Counted from the stretch's first letter, positions 33,914 through 43,115 are shown. The stretch: 64,000 nt of DNA from Lederbergia sp. NSJ-179 (GCF_022867885.1 NZ_JALIFP010000007.1:1-64000); one strand, 5' to 3'. Notes: generated from the letters alone by a model not told the origin. Made by a program: numbers and translations.

Positions 33914-34085
33914 TCAACTAAAGTTTTTCTCAATTAAAGCTGCATTCACACCCATTGCAGCTTTATTTCCTTCGGCAGCAGCAATAACCAATTGAGATGG
34001 CCCAGCTATTGTAGTGTCACCACTTGCAAATACACCTTCGACATTTGTCCGTACGACAACATCCGTTTTTATACCTTTAAGTGAA
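33914..34085 (-). pseudogene. Thioredoxin-reductase-like flavoprotein, C-terminal fragment
   Basis: About 57 codons on the minus strand encode LKGIKTDVVVRTNVEGVFAS then GDTTIAGPSQLVIAAAEGNKAA, the FAD-binding C-terminal motif of TrxB-like pyridine nucleotide-disulfide oxidoreductases. The rest of the gene is absent and a stop codon lies immediately upstream in frame. It ends just before the ribosome binding site of the methyltransferase remnant, so the two were probably one operon. Confidence 0.75.
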
Positions 34086-34127
34086 ATCCTTCACATTTTA
34101 AGCATAGATAAAAGATTACATTTTGTC

Positions 34128-34179
34128 TTGACAGATAACGATATATCGCCTATTATAATGATTACGATATATCGTTATC
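34128..34179 (+). promoter_or_regulatory. PadR operon promoter with flanking inverted-repeat operator
   Basis: TTGACA (34128-34133), a 17-bp spacer and TATTAT (34151-34156) form the promoter. GATAACGATATATCG (34134-34148) and its exact reverse complement (34165-34179) bracket the -10 region with 16 bp between. This fits autoregulation by the PadR protein. Confidence 0.75.
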
Positions 34180-34201
34180 AAAAATAAACAGGAGGATTAC
34201 T

Positions 34202-34876
34202 ATGTTTAAAAAACACGATATGCCTCAACACCCTTTTTTTAAGGGGCAAGGTCATTTTCACCATAACGACTTTTTTGGAGGCAACAGATTTAATAAGGAG
34301 CCCTTTAAAAGCAAGGGATTTGGAATGGAAAATGGGAATTTTAAAGGACAAGGTGGACCTCATTTTTTCGCAGGCAAAGGAAGTGGCGGGGATCATAGTG
34401 GCGAACGTTTTTTCAAACGCGGTGATATCAAAATTGTCTTGTTAAAATTGTTACAGGAACAGCCAAGACATGGATACGAATTAATCAAGGCGCTTGAAGA
34501 AAAGTTCAAAGGGTTTTATTCTCCCAGTCCCGGCTCTGTTTATCCGACCCTTCAAATGCTTGAAGATCAAGATCTTGTCAATATCACCAGGGAAGGGCGA
34601 AAAAAAGTGTATCATCTTACAGATGAAGGGCGAGCCTATTTAGAAAAACATCAAAACGAAGACCCGATTATCTCAAGGATGAATATGTTTGAAAATGTGG
34701 ATCTGGATGAAATGCAGACGTTAAGATTCGAAATGAAGGGTTTATTTCATGAATTTGTTAAGGTTGGTCGTCAATCCATGGAAAACCCTGAAAAAAAGGA
34801 ACAGCTACAAAAGCTACTCGAAAAGACGCGAGCAGAGCTTTCGAAAATTGCAAAGAATGAGGAGGACACTCCATGA
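34202..34876 (+). CDS. PadR-family regulator with Gly/Phe/His/Lys-rich N-terminal extension
   Basis: The 224-residue protein has an unusual low-complexity N-terminus (about residues 1-72) rich in F, G, H and K (HPFFKGQGHFHHNDFFGGN). A PadR winged helix follows (IVLLKLLQEQPRHGYELIKAL, SPGSVYPTLQMLEDQDLV, REGRKKVYHLTDEGRAYLEKH, about 77-150), then a C-terminal helical dimerisation part. ATG 34202 has GGAGG upstream. The stop overlaps the next start (ATGA), so it is coupled to the flavoprotein. The ligand is unknown. Confidence 0.9.
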   Translation: MFKKHDMPQHPFFKGQGHFHHNDFFGGNRFNKEPFKSKGFGMENGNFKGQGGPHFFAGKGSGGDHSGERFFKRGDIKIVLLKLLQEQPRHGYELIKALEEKFKGFYSPSPGSVYPTLQMLEDQDLVNITREGRKKVYHLTDEGRAYLEKHQNEDPIISRMNMFENVDLDEMQTLRFEMKGLFHEFVKVGRQSMENPEKKEQLQKLLEKTRAELSKIAKNEEDTP

Positions 34877-36228
34877 AAGTGATTGTTGTAGGAGCCACAC
34901 ACGGTGGTTATGAAGCAGTCGAGGCGTTACAATCAATATATCCGGATGCGGAAGTTCAATGGTATGAAAAAGGAGACATCGATCCTCTTGTGGTAGGAAA
35001 CTCAAAAAATGATGCTGAAAAAGACATCCATTCCATTCGTGGCATGAGCCTTGAAGAAATGAAGCAATGCGGCATATACGTTTTTGATAACACTGAAATC
35101 ACTAAGGTAGAACCGGATAAACATCAAGTAGAAGTACTCAGTCACGTGACTGGCAAAACGTGGAGGGAAACGTATGACAAAATTATTTTAAGTCCTGGTG
35201 CACATCCATCTCTTCAATCTGTCCCAGGGAATGATTTGAAGAATATAGGAACCATGAGTAACCGTCAGGATATCGTACGTATGAAGAAACATTCGGAAGA
35301 TCCGGCAATTAAAAATGTTGTGGTTGTAGGGGCCGGGCACATTGGAATCGGAGCCGCTCAAGTTTTTTCAGAAGCCGGAAAAAACGTGACGGTAGTGGAT
35401 ATCAATGATCGTCCATTAAGCAGATATCTAGACAAAGAATTGACAGATATACTCCAACAAGAACTGACAGATCGCAATGCGACACTGGCACTGGACAATA
35501 TAGTCACAGCATTTGTCGGGGATGACCATGGGAGAGTCACGGAAGTCGTAACCAAAAAAGGCACTTATCCGGCTGACCTTGTCATCATGTCTATCGGCAA
35601 TCGTCCAAACACGGCATGGCTGGAAGGTGCGGTGGAATTATTGCCTGATGGTCTGATTAAAACAGATGAGTACCTGCGTACAAGCGAACCGGATGTTTTC
35701 GCTATTGGAGACGCAACAACGGTTCAGTATAATCCTGGTCAAACCACGATGAGTATAGCTTTGGCAACGAATGCGCGCCGCCAGGCACGCTATGCTGTAA
35801 GAAATCTGGAGGAAGCGAAACATCCATTTCCCGGCGTGCAGGGATCTTCTGCAATGCAGGCATTCGGCTATAAATTTGCGACAACAGGTTTGACTGAAAA
35901 AATTGCACGAAGACTTGGCATTCAGATAAAATCAGTCTATTGGGAGCAAGATACGTTAATAACGCATTCGTTCTCAACGGACAACAAAACACATGTGATG
36001 TTCAAATTGATCTATGATCCAAAAACCCTTGAGATTTTAGGGGGGCAAATCATGTCTGAAGAAGATATGACGGCCCATATCCATGCCATATCCATTGCCA
36101 TTCAGGCTCATTTTACAGTGGAACAATTGGCCTATGCCGATTTCTTCTTTCAACCCGGATTGAATACACCGTGGAATGTATTAAACATGGCTGGATTAAA
36201 GGCATTACAACAAGAGAACAGAGCGTAA
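34873..36228 (+). CDS. NADH oxidase/CoA-disulfide reductase-family flavoprotein lacking the redox cysteine
   Basis: The 451-residue protein has FAD motif VVVGATHGGYEAV with the conserved His10, the NAD-binding VVVVGAGHIGIGAAQVFSEAG, the FAD C-terminal motif DVFAIGDATT and a C-terminal dimerisation domain (HFTVEQLAYADFFFQPGLNTPWN). In Nox, Npr and CoA-disulfide reductases the redox centre is the Cys of FLSCG near residue 42; here the matching segment is PLVVGNS with Val41. Water-forming or peroxidase chemistry of the usual kind is therefore doubtful. It could be a diaphorase, an H2O2-forming oxidase or a redox sensor. It is coupled to padR. Confidence 0.88.
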   Translation: MKVIVVGATHGGYEAVEALQSIYPDAEVQWYEKGDIDPLVVGNSKNDAEKDIHSIRGMSLEEMKQCGIYVFDNTEITKVEPDKHQVEVLSHVTGKTWRETYDKIILSPGAHPSLQSVPGNDLKNIGTMSNRQDIVRMKKHSEDPAIKNVVVVGAGHIGIGAAQVFSEAGKNVTVVDINDRPLSRYLDKELTDILQQELTDRNATLALDNIVTAFVGDDHGRVTEVVTKKGTYPADLVIMSIGNRPNTAWLEGAVELLPDGLIKTDEYLRTSEPDVFAIGDATTVQYNPGQTTMSIALATNARRQARYAVRNLEEAKHPFPGVQGSSAMQAFGYKFATTGLTEKIARRLGIQIKSVYWEQDTLITHSFSTDNKTHVMFKLIYDPKTLEILGGQIMSEEDMTAHIHAISIAIQAHFTVEQLAYADFFFQPGLNTPWNVLNMAGLKALQQENRA

Positions 36229-36242
36229 AGAATCTCTTCAAT

Positions 36243-36268
36243 CCTCCCAAATTTTTGGGAGGGTTTTT
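36243..36268 (+). terminator. Terminator of the PadR-flavoprotein operon
   Basis: CCTCCCAAA and TTTGGGAGG form a tight stem followed by GTTTTTA. Confidence 0.85.
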
Positions 36269-36336
36269 ATCCAGTGGATTAGAATTAAGGACGTACTCTT
36301 ATTTCGGATAGGCTCCCGTTTGCGGAACTATGAGGG

Positions 36337-36632
36337 TTACTCCGAAAACAACATGTCACTTCCATGAATTATTTCATCAGTGGAGGCCAAAGCTGCTTCA
36401 TATATCGTTTTATTATACTTTTTCATATAAGACTGAACAGCCTTATAGCCTACTGCGTAACCTGCACAAAAAGGAAGCCCAACAGGTTGATACCCTTCTT
36501 GTGCCGCAATTTTATCACCAAACATATAGCTGCTCACTTCAGCAAACCCTTTTACGTCAAGAGCCTCTCCAATAACGTCAGTTGAATACTCTAATTCCTT
36601 TTTTATCCATGCTAGTAATCCAAGGTCCTAAT
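36337..36632 (-). pseudogene. DUF2268 predicted Zn-protease, C-terminal fragment
   Basis: About 98 codons on the minus strand read LAWIKKELEYSTDVIGEALD followed by SSYMFGDKIAAQEGYQPVGL, PFCAGYAVGYKAVQSYMKK and the EEIIHGS-like end of DUF2268 proteins. The upstream HExxH catalytic region is missing and a stop codon lies at the left boundary of the similarity. It is a 3' remnant. Confidence 0.65.
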
Positions 36633-36698
36633 TGCTCTGTTCCGCGAAGCGCAATTCGACAGGAAGCTCAAGTAAAAGCGAATAGGGGGTTACGTTGA

Positions 36699-37703
36699 AT
36701 GAATAAAAAATGGTGGCTATCCTTTCTCGTTATCAGTCTTAGTTTGTTGATGTTGATTGGTTGTACGAAAAAAACGTCCAAAGAAGCGAAAAAGAATGAA
36801 GAGGTTACGTTGAAGATGTTAATCGCAGTTGATGAAGAAGTGTTTAATAATCGCTTTAAAGAACAAATTGATGATGCTTTTCCAAAAATCAATCTAGAAT
36901 TAATGGAAGGGAATCCTGCGGATGCGGATCAGCTTCAGGAGCTATTTGCCAAAGGGGAAGTCCCGGATATTATCACGGTTGCATTCCATGAAAATCAACA
37001 AAATATTGCCATGTGGGTAGCAAGTGCCACACATTTACCACTCATTGCTCCTGTAGACGGAATTAATTTTGATATGGTGACCACACCTGTTTGGAAGGAT
37101 CTTCCCAATACGGGCCCATCAGCTGTTGCTCTATCTTTTAATATTACGAAACAAAGCAAGCATCCAGACGAAGCGTTTAAAGTGATCGTCCACTTGGCTA
37201 GTCCTGAGGGGCAAAAAGTATTATCGCGTGCCGGCAGTCCGCCAACCATCGAAGATATGTAAGTATTTGACGAATTCGGTGGCCAGATCATTGACAAATA
37301 TGAAAGCGATTATAATGCAAGAGCACCATTCACTCAAAATCTGGCACCTGTTCCACCATACTCGAAGTATGATGAACCTTTATATGGATTTATTACAGAA
37401 AACTTTGCGGAACGTACCGGGACAGATGATGATGGCCTCGAGGGCTTGATTCAAATCGGTGAAGGGCAAGTGCGATCGGGCTATTCGGTGAAAGGAAAGA
37501 TGCTTAAGCTTATAGAGGGCAAGGGGAATAATCCATTAAAAAAAGGATGGCTTGTCCTTTCTGGAAATGGAAGGGCAGGTGAATGGTTGCGGAAAAATGT
37601 TAAGGTTGGAGATCAAATAGAATTTTTCTTTTCACTCGCAGCAGAATGGGCAAATGTGACAGAAGCTGTGGGGGAAATCGGCAACTTGTCGACAATGGGT
37701 TGA
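36699..37703 (+). pseudogene. Composite relic: sugar-binding lipoprotein fused to NAGPA-type phosphodiester glycosidase fragment
   Basis: ATG 36699 opens a lipoprotein signal peptide (lipobox LIGC, Cys22) and the family 1 sugar-binding N-terminus (VTLKMLIAVDEEVFNNRFKE). About 200 central residues are missing after AFHENQQ. The C-lobe continues to a TAA at 37260, and the same frame then reads more binding-protein sequence (FDEFGGQIIDKYESDYNARA). Without a frame change it turns into WLVLSGNGRAGEWLRKNVKVGD, the end of a phosphodiester glycosidase (NAGPA/DUF2233) domain. No functional product is expected. Confidence 0.75.
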
Positions 37704-37712
37704 TCGGTGAGA

Positions 37713-38049
37713 GGGGCATTGGTTAAGGGCACAATTAAGAGATGGTAAAGATCAGGCTTTTGCCATTAATTATACAGAGAAGGAGCAAGGCGTCTATTGG
37801 AAAGGGTGGCAATATGTAGAGGCCGAACTTTCAAAAGGTCGCCCACTTCCCTTAAGTATGGAAATCCCCTTTCGCTATATGGCGGTAAACAACGATCGAA
37901 AAACAACCGGCACCTTATACATCGATCAAATCCGTGCGATCTATAGCAAAACGAATCACTGAACAAGGGGAAGCTCGTTATAAGAAATAGGAATGGCTGA
38001 TATTGTAGAAGTATATCAAACAGCCTATGACCGTTACCAAGAAAATTAA
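37713..38049 (+). pseudogene. NAGPA-protein C-terminal fragment and binding-protein tail
   Basis: The stretch 37713-37962 encodes YWKGWQYVEAELSKGRPLPL and FRYMAVNNDRKTTGTLYIDQIRAIY, a carbohydrate-binding-like end found after NAGPA domains. It is out of frame with the relic upstream. The stretch 37993-38049 then encodes MADIVEVYQTAYDRYQEN, the characteristic tail of LplA/YtcQ-type binding proteins. These are debris of at least two further genes. Confidence 0.65.
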
Positions 38050-38056
38050 GGGAATG

Positions 38057-38090
38057 AATCGTACAATCCTATATGGGGTTGTACGATTTT
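38057..38090 (+). terminator. Terminator after the relic region
   Basis: AATCGTACAA pairs with TTGTACGATT, followed by TT. Confidence 0.8.
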
Positions 38091-38140
38091 CATATATTGC
38101 TAGAATAGAGACATAAGCTGAATATGGGGAGTGATAACGC

Positions 38141-38983
38141 ATGAGAATAGACGCGCACCAACATTATTGGCAACTGGACAATGATTTTACAAATTGGCCA
38201 ACGGCTGACTTGAAAACGATTTACCGAGATTTTTTACCGGCTGATTTAGAGCCGAACTTAAAGAAGCATAAAATGGACCAAACGATTGTCGTTCAAGCAG
38301 CACCAAATGTAAAAGAAACTGATTTTTTACTAGAGCTCGCTGACAAAAATAATACGATTGCTGGAGTGGTGGGATGGCTGGATTTATCAGCAGCAAACTT
38401 TCCAGAACAATTCACTCAGTATCGGGAGCATCCCAAATTTGTTGGGCTTCGACCCATGTTACAGGATCTTTCGGATGATCGTTGGATTCTACGCCCTGAG
38501 GTAAAAAGAAATATCGAGATTTTGGTGGAAGATGATTTTCCAATCGATCTTTTAATCTATCCGAAACATCTTCCCCATATGCTAGAATTATTGGAAGAAT
38601 TTCCAACATTACGAGCCGTGATCGATCATTGTGCAAAACCGAATATTAAAGAGGAAGAATGGGATGTTTGGGCAGAGGGAATAGAAAAGATCGCACAGCA
38701 TCGATCTGTTATGTGTAAAGTGTCGGGATTAGTAACAGAAGCGAATCACGAATCATGGAAAGTCAATGATTTTAAGCCTTATTTGGAACAGGTATTTCAA
38801 GAGTTTGGACCAGAGCGGGTGATGTTTGGCAGTGATTGGCCGGTCTGTCTGCTTGCTGGGACCTATGAAGATGTCATAAAAATAGCTCATGACTATCTTT
38901 CCAAGAATGTAAAGGCTAGGGAGCTAGCGTTATTTATGGGGGAGAATGCAAAGACATTCTATAAAATCGACCGAAAAAGATAA
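38141..38983 (+). CDS. Amidohydrolase-family lactonase (L-fuconolactonase-like)
   Basis: The 280-residue TIM-barrel protein has the N-terminal metal motif IDAHQHYWQLDNDFTNWP, the mid motif AVIDHCAKPNIK and the C-terminal catalytic GSDWPVCLLAGTYEDV. This is the COG3618/PF04909 pattern of sugar lactonases, including L-fucono-1,5-lactonase. ATG 38141 follows GGGGAGTGAT. It lies alone, 3 kb before the fucoside locus, which otherwise lacks a lactonase for the L-fuconolactone step. It could thus serve that pathway, although rhamnonolactone or other lactones are possible. Confidence 0.82.
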   Translation: MRIDAHQHYWQLDNDFTNWPTADLKTIYRDFLPADLEPNLKKHKMDQTIVVQAAPNVKETDFLLELADKNNTIAGVVGWLDLSAANFPEQFTQYREHPKFVGLRPMLQDLSDDRWILRPEVKRNIEILVEDDFPIDLLIYPKHLPHMLELLEEFPTLRAVIDHCAKPNIKEEEWDVWAEGIEKIAQHRSVMCKVSGLVTEANHESWKVNDFKPYLEQVFQEFGPERVMFGSDWPVCLLAGTYEDVIKIAHDYLSKNVKARELALFMGENAKTFYKIDRKR

Positions 38984-39149
38984 GTGGTTTTACTACCAGT
39001 TCATTCGGGATAAAATGAAAGAGCGACTGGGAAGTGGGAGCTGCCCAACGGACAAGTCATGATGCCCGAAAATTTTAAAAGTCAGTGGAACGGTTCTCAT
39101 GAAGGGGTTAAGACGCCCGAAAGCCCCGTAAAAAGGAAAAAACGGTCGT

Positions 39150-39734
39150 GGAGGTTCCGGTTCATTACAGCAGCAAATTTCCAATGGTGCGCCTGTGGAT
39201 GTATTTTTCTCCGTTGCAGAGGATAAATTTGATCAACTTATAAAAGAAGGAATGATTGCAAGGGAAGATGGGGTAGATCTGCTAAAAAATGAGCTTGTCT
39301 TAGTTGTTCCGAAAGAAAATCCATCCCATATTAAACATTTTATTGATCTGACAAATGATCAGATCCAGCAGCTTTCGATTGGCACCCCAGAATCTGTGCT
39401 GGCAGGCCAATATGCGCAGGAATCCTTGAAAGCGATGGATGTATGGGAAAAAGTGAAACCGAAAATCGTTTATGCAAAAGATGTACGACAAGTATTATCT
39501 TATGTAGAAACTGGGAATGTAGAGGCAGGAATGGTTTACAAAACGGATGCTGCTATTTCGGATAAAGTAAAAATCGTGGCAACCGCTGAGCCTGATACCC
39601 ATACACCGATTGTTTATCCAGTAGGAATAATAAAGGGTTCGCAACATTATGAAGCAGCCAAAGAATTTTATCAATATTTGCAAAGTGAGACTGCATTGAA
39701 GGTATTTGAGGATTATGGATTTACTATTAAATAA
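39150..39734 (+). pseudogene. modA: Molybdate-binding protein ModA, 5'-truncated
   Basis: The frame starts within GGSGSLQQQISNGAPVDVFF, normally about residue 60 of ModA, and runs to the natural end (ALKVFEDYGFTIK). The signal peptide, lipobox and first ligand loop are gone. The sequence just before 39150 is unrelated and may be debris of another element. It overlaps the modB relic. Molybdate uptake by this copy is lost. Confidence 0.85.
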
Positions 39735-40360
39735 TATATTTACAGAAGAATTTTGGACGCCGATTTGGTTGTCATTGGAACGGGCTTATTAGTTGGATGT
39801 TTCATGGCTAGAAAAGCTTTTAAAGGGAAAGCGGCATTGGAAACGATTCTGACGCCTCCGATGGTGCTCCCTCCAACAGTGATTGGTTTCATTTTGATTA
39901 TTATTTTTGGGAAAAATAGTATAATAGGGCAATCGATTGAATGGCTTTTTAAACAGCCAATCATTTTTACTTGGTGGGCAGCCGTTATGGCTTCTGCTGT
40001 TGTATCTTTTCCACTTATGTATCAAACAGCAAAGTCCGGATTTCAAGACATTGATGTGGATATTGAGAATGCGGCTAGAGTGGACGGAGCAAATGAATGG
40101 AAATTGCTATTATTTATTTCCATTCCATTAGCCATTAGATCCCTGATCACTGGAAGCATTTTAAGCTTTGCAAGAGCACTTGGAGAATTCGGGGCTACCT
40201 TAATGTTCGCTGGAAATATTCCGGTAAAACCCAGACAATCCCAACCGCTATTTATTTAGCCATCGACTCGGGTCACATGGGAATGGCGTGGTTATGGGTG
40301 ATCTCGATCATTTTCATTTCCTTTTTCATGTTACTCTTCGTACGAATGAAATATGTCTGA
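39715..40360 (+). pseudogene. modB: Molybdate permease ModB, frameshifted and deleted
   Basis: ATG 39715 begins inside the end of modA (MDLLLNNIFTEEFWTPIWLS). The first frame ends after LERAY; about 12 codons are lost and the homology resumes in another frame (GLLVGCFMARKAFKGKAALE, EAA-type loop IENAARVDGANEWKLLLF). A single-base loss near 40222 shifts the frame again; the last part reads TIPTAIYLAIDSGHMGMAWL to MKYV at 40360. No modC gene is seen. Confidence 0.85.
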
Positions 40361-40434
40361 ACTTTGCGGAAAAATTTGTTTGAAAAGGTAGTGAATTGTG
40401 AAGACGGGCTTGAACATTTTCACCTTGGGCTCCT

Positions 40435-40728
40435 TCATAACCGAATTAGTTGGACTCCCTTCACTTCCTCAAATTGTTGATCAAACGCAAAGATCTTTTG
40501 AATTTGCTGTTCTTTCATGATCTCTACACTTAGCGCATCACAATACGAAATTTTATGATTCCTATATTGCTCAAAAATTTGAAGTGTGCTGGATCTGATG
40601 GCCGTGGTCACGTCTGCAATAATGACCGGATCTCCTTTCAACACTGTTTGCAGAAAATAATCAGCCTTATAAAATCTTAATTGATATCTTAATCGATTTT
40701 GAAATGGTAGATTTTTGCTGATTTGCAA
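40435..40728 (-). pseudogene. PIN-domain (VapC-like) protein, probable 3' fragment
   Basis: The 97 codons end with ISYCDALSVEIMKEQQIQKI followed by FAFDQQFEEVKGVQLIRL. This is the C-terminal half of PIN ribonucleases with the acidic residues of the third and fourth catalytic positions (SYCDAL, FAFDQQF). The N-terminal D-T-S motif is absent, and the TTG at 40728 has no ribosome binding site. No antitoxin gene is adjacent. It is likely a truncated toxin gene. Confidence 0.6.
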
Positions 40729-40795
40729 AAGACCAAAACCAAAGATCGATTTAAAATGATAGAAAATGCTCTTTCGTATAGAAAGGAGATTATCA

Positions 40796-41101
40796 ATGTT
40801 TAATTGTGCATGGTGTACGAAGAAAATCGCTGAAAATCAACCGTTATATGCAATCAATGCGAAATTTAAAAAGGATATTGATTTTTCAGATAGGGAAGGG
40901 GAAATCGTCCAAGTTTATTTAGACTCCATACAGAGCCGTGTTCCAATGATTGTCACAACAGCCGATTCAGAAGCGAAGAAACATGGACAAGACGGCCTGT
41001 TTACAGTCTGCAGTCGGAAATGTGGAGAAAAACTAAAAACGGCTCTTGCAAAGGAAATCAATACTTTCCAAACTTTCCAAAAAATTTCGGATATGGAATA
41101 A
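40796..41101 (+). CDS. Small four-cysteine (zinc-ribbon-like) protein
   Basis: The 101-residue protein begins MFNCAWCTKKIAENQPLYAI and has a second pair in TVCSRKCGEKLK. The spacing CxxC...CxxxC suggests one bound zinc. The middle region (VQVYLDSIQSRVPMIVTTADSEAKK) has no known motif. ATG 40796 has AAAGGAG 8 nt upstream. Function unknown; it is followed by a terminator. Confidence 0.75.
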   Translation: MFNCAWCTKKIAENQPLYAINAKFKKDIDFSDREGEIVQVYLDSIQSRVPMIVTTADSEAKKHGQDGLFTVCSRKCGEKLKTALAKEINTFQTFQKISDME

Positions 41102-41105
41102 AAGA

Positions 41106-41144
41106 AAAAAGCCGAGATCTCCTACTCAAGAAATCATCGGCTTT
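41106..41144 (+). terminator. Terminator after the small cysteine protein
   Basis: AAAAGCCGA pairs with TCGGCTTTT with a loop of about 21 nt, which can itself pair in part. Confidence 0.7.
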
Positions 41145-41261
41145 TATATTTGTTTCCATTTTTATAATGAAATGGCTCGAACTTCGTCATCAACGATTCA
41201 AGGTCCGTCCGCAATGACTCAAACATCAACTGCAAAGGCTCAACTCGCCCAATGGAGATTC

Positions 41262-42284
41262 CTATTTTTTTCTCTTAAAGGCTGATGATTCTCTAAAATG
41301 AACCTCAGACGGAAGAACGATTTTTCTTGGTGTTTCGGGCGCTTTATTTTCAATTCGTTCAATCAATAATTGAGCGCCTAGATAACCGAAATTATAGGAT
41401 GGTTGTTCTGCCGAGGTTAAAAAGGGTTCCGTTCCTAAATAATTTGGAATGCTATCATAACAAACAACCGCGATATCCTCCGGCACCTTCACATGATTCT
41501 CTTTTAAATATTTTACTGTATTTATCCCAATAAAATTGCTAGTAGCAAAGATCGCAGTAGGCTGCTCACTTTCGGGCAATTCTAGCATTCCCTTAATGGT
41601 ATCGGAAACATCGCTATCACGCAAAAAATGGCTTTGATGAATCCAATGTTCATTAATGGGCAATTCATATAAGTTCAAAGTCTTGAGATAGGCATTATGC
41701 CGCTCTCTTGCCGTAGCAATTTCCAAAGGGCCGTTAATAATGGCAATCTGTCTATGCCCCTGTTTGATCAGATGTTCCAATAACCGGCGTGTAGTGGTTT
41801 CATTATCACTTAATACCTGATCACAGGATAATTCTTCAATATAACGATCAATGAGCACATAGGGAATCTGATACTTTGATAGCTTCTGAAGATTCTTCTT
41901 TGAGGAATCATTAGCAGGGGCCGCTAATACACCATCCGTTCCCGTGGATATTAACATATCAATATATTTCGATTCTTTATCAACATTCTCATCACTGTTG
42001 CATAACATTAATTGATAGCCCATTTGCATCGCCTTATCCTCAGCACCTCGGGCAATATTTGTAAAAAATGGGTTTGTTATATCTGTGACCATCAGCGACA
42101 ATATCTTTGTTTTTTTAGAAGTTAGACTGCGTGCCGAGCTATTGGGAATATAGCCTAGCTCTTTTATAACAGCCTCCACTTTTTCTCTCGTTTTTTGACT
42201 AATGTTACCGGAATTATTAATGACCCGAGACACCGTCATCGCGGAAACATTTGCTTCTTTGGCTATATCATAAATCGTGACCAA
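41262..42284 (-). CDS. LacI-family regulator, probable fucoside/fucose repressor
   Basis: The 340-residue protein has the LacI helix-turn-helix (TIYDIAKEANVSAMTVSRVINNS, residues 3-25), hinge SARSLTSKKTKILSLMVTD and a sugar-sensing domain (TDGVLAAPANDSS, HRQIAIINGP, PEDIAVVCYDS). TTG 42284 has GAGGAGG 9 nt upstream. It is the only regulator at the left side of the fucoside locus. Three promoters in that locus carry the related palindromes TTACCGGTAA, TTATCGGTAA and ATACCGATAA directly after the -10, the natural place for its operator. The link is inferred. Confidence 0.9.
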   Translation of the reverse strand: MVTIYDIAKEANVSAMTVSRVINNSGNISQKTREKVEAVIKELGYIPNSSARSLTSKKTKILSLMVTDITNPFFTNIARGAEDKAMQMGYQLMLCNSDENVDKESKYIDMLISTGTDGVLAAPANDSSKKNLQKLSKYQIPYVLIDRYIEELSCDQVLSDNETTTRRLLEHLIKQGHRQIAIINGPLEIATARERHNAYLKTLNLYELPINEHWIHQSHFLRDSDVSDTIKGMLELPESEQPTAIFATSNFIGINTVKYLKENHVKVPEDIAVVCYDSIPNYLGTEPFLTSAEQPSYNFGYLGAQLLIERIENKAPETPRKIVLPSEVHFRESSAFKRKK

Positions 42285-42435
42285 TTATCGGATCCTCCTC
42301 TTTCATATTACAAAAACAGAGATAAACGATTACATCCATCCCTCGTTCATCATGTGTTTATATCATACCTATTATACGTGAAAATGTGCAACATTGCATT
42401 CTTGGACTTAAATCGATAGATCCACAGTAAGGGTG

Positions 42436-43115
42436 GATGTACGAAAATTCGAGAGAACATCGAAAATGTAGATCCAAAGCGGGGTTGGATGCACGAAAAG
42501 TCGCGGGAACATCGAAAATGTAGATCCAAAGCTAGGTTGGATGTACGAAAAGTCGCGGAATCCTCAGAAATGTAGATCCAAAGTGAGGTTGGATGTACGA
42601 AAAGTCGCGGGAACATCGAAAATGTAGATCCAAGCGGGGTTGGATGTACGAAAAGTCGCGGAATCCTCAAAAATGTAGATCCAAAGTGAGGTTGGATGTA
42701 CGAAAAGTCGCGGAAACATCGAAAATGTAGATCCAAAGCTAGGTTGGATGTACGAAAAGTCGCGGAATCCTCAAAAATGTAGATCCAAAGTGAGGTTGGA
42801 TGTACGAAAAGTCGCGGAAACATCGAAAATGTAGATCCAAAGCTAGGTTGGATGTACGAAAAGTCGCGGAAACATCGAAAATGTAGATCCAAAGCTAGGT
42901 TGGATGTACGAAAAGTCGCGGAATCCTCAAAAATGTAGATCCAAAGCTAGGTTAGATGTACGAAAAGTCGCGGGAACATCGAAAATGTAGATCCAAGCGG
43001 GGTTGGATGTACGAAAAGTCGCGGAATCCTCAAAAATGTAGATCCAAAGTGAGGTTGGATGTACGAAAAGTCGCGGAATCCTCAAAAAACGTAGATTCAA
43101 AGTGGGGTTGGATCT
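42436..43115. repeat. Tandem array of about thirteen 52-bp units
   Basis: The anchor GATGTACGAAAAGTCGCGG recurs at 42436, 42488, 42540, 42592, 42643, 42695, 42747, 42799, 42851, 42903, 42955, 43006 and 43058, with a degenerate end at 43111. The period is 52 bp, with 51 where one A is missing. Each unit also has AAATGTAGATCCAAAG. Two subtypes occur, GGAACATCGAAAA and GGAATCCTCAAAA, in irregular alternation. It lies between the LacI gene and the fucoside genes. Confidence 0.97.

Noticed and set aside
42436-43115. CRISPR array
   Set aside because: Units are contiguous 52-bp tandem repeats without unique spacers, and no cas gene is present in the window.
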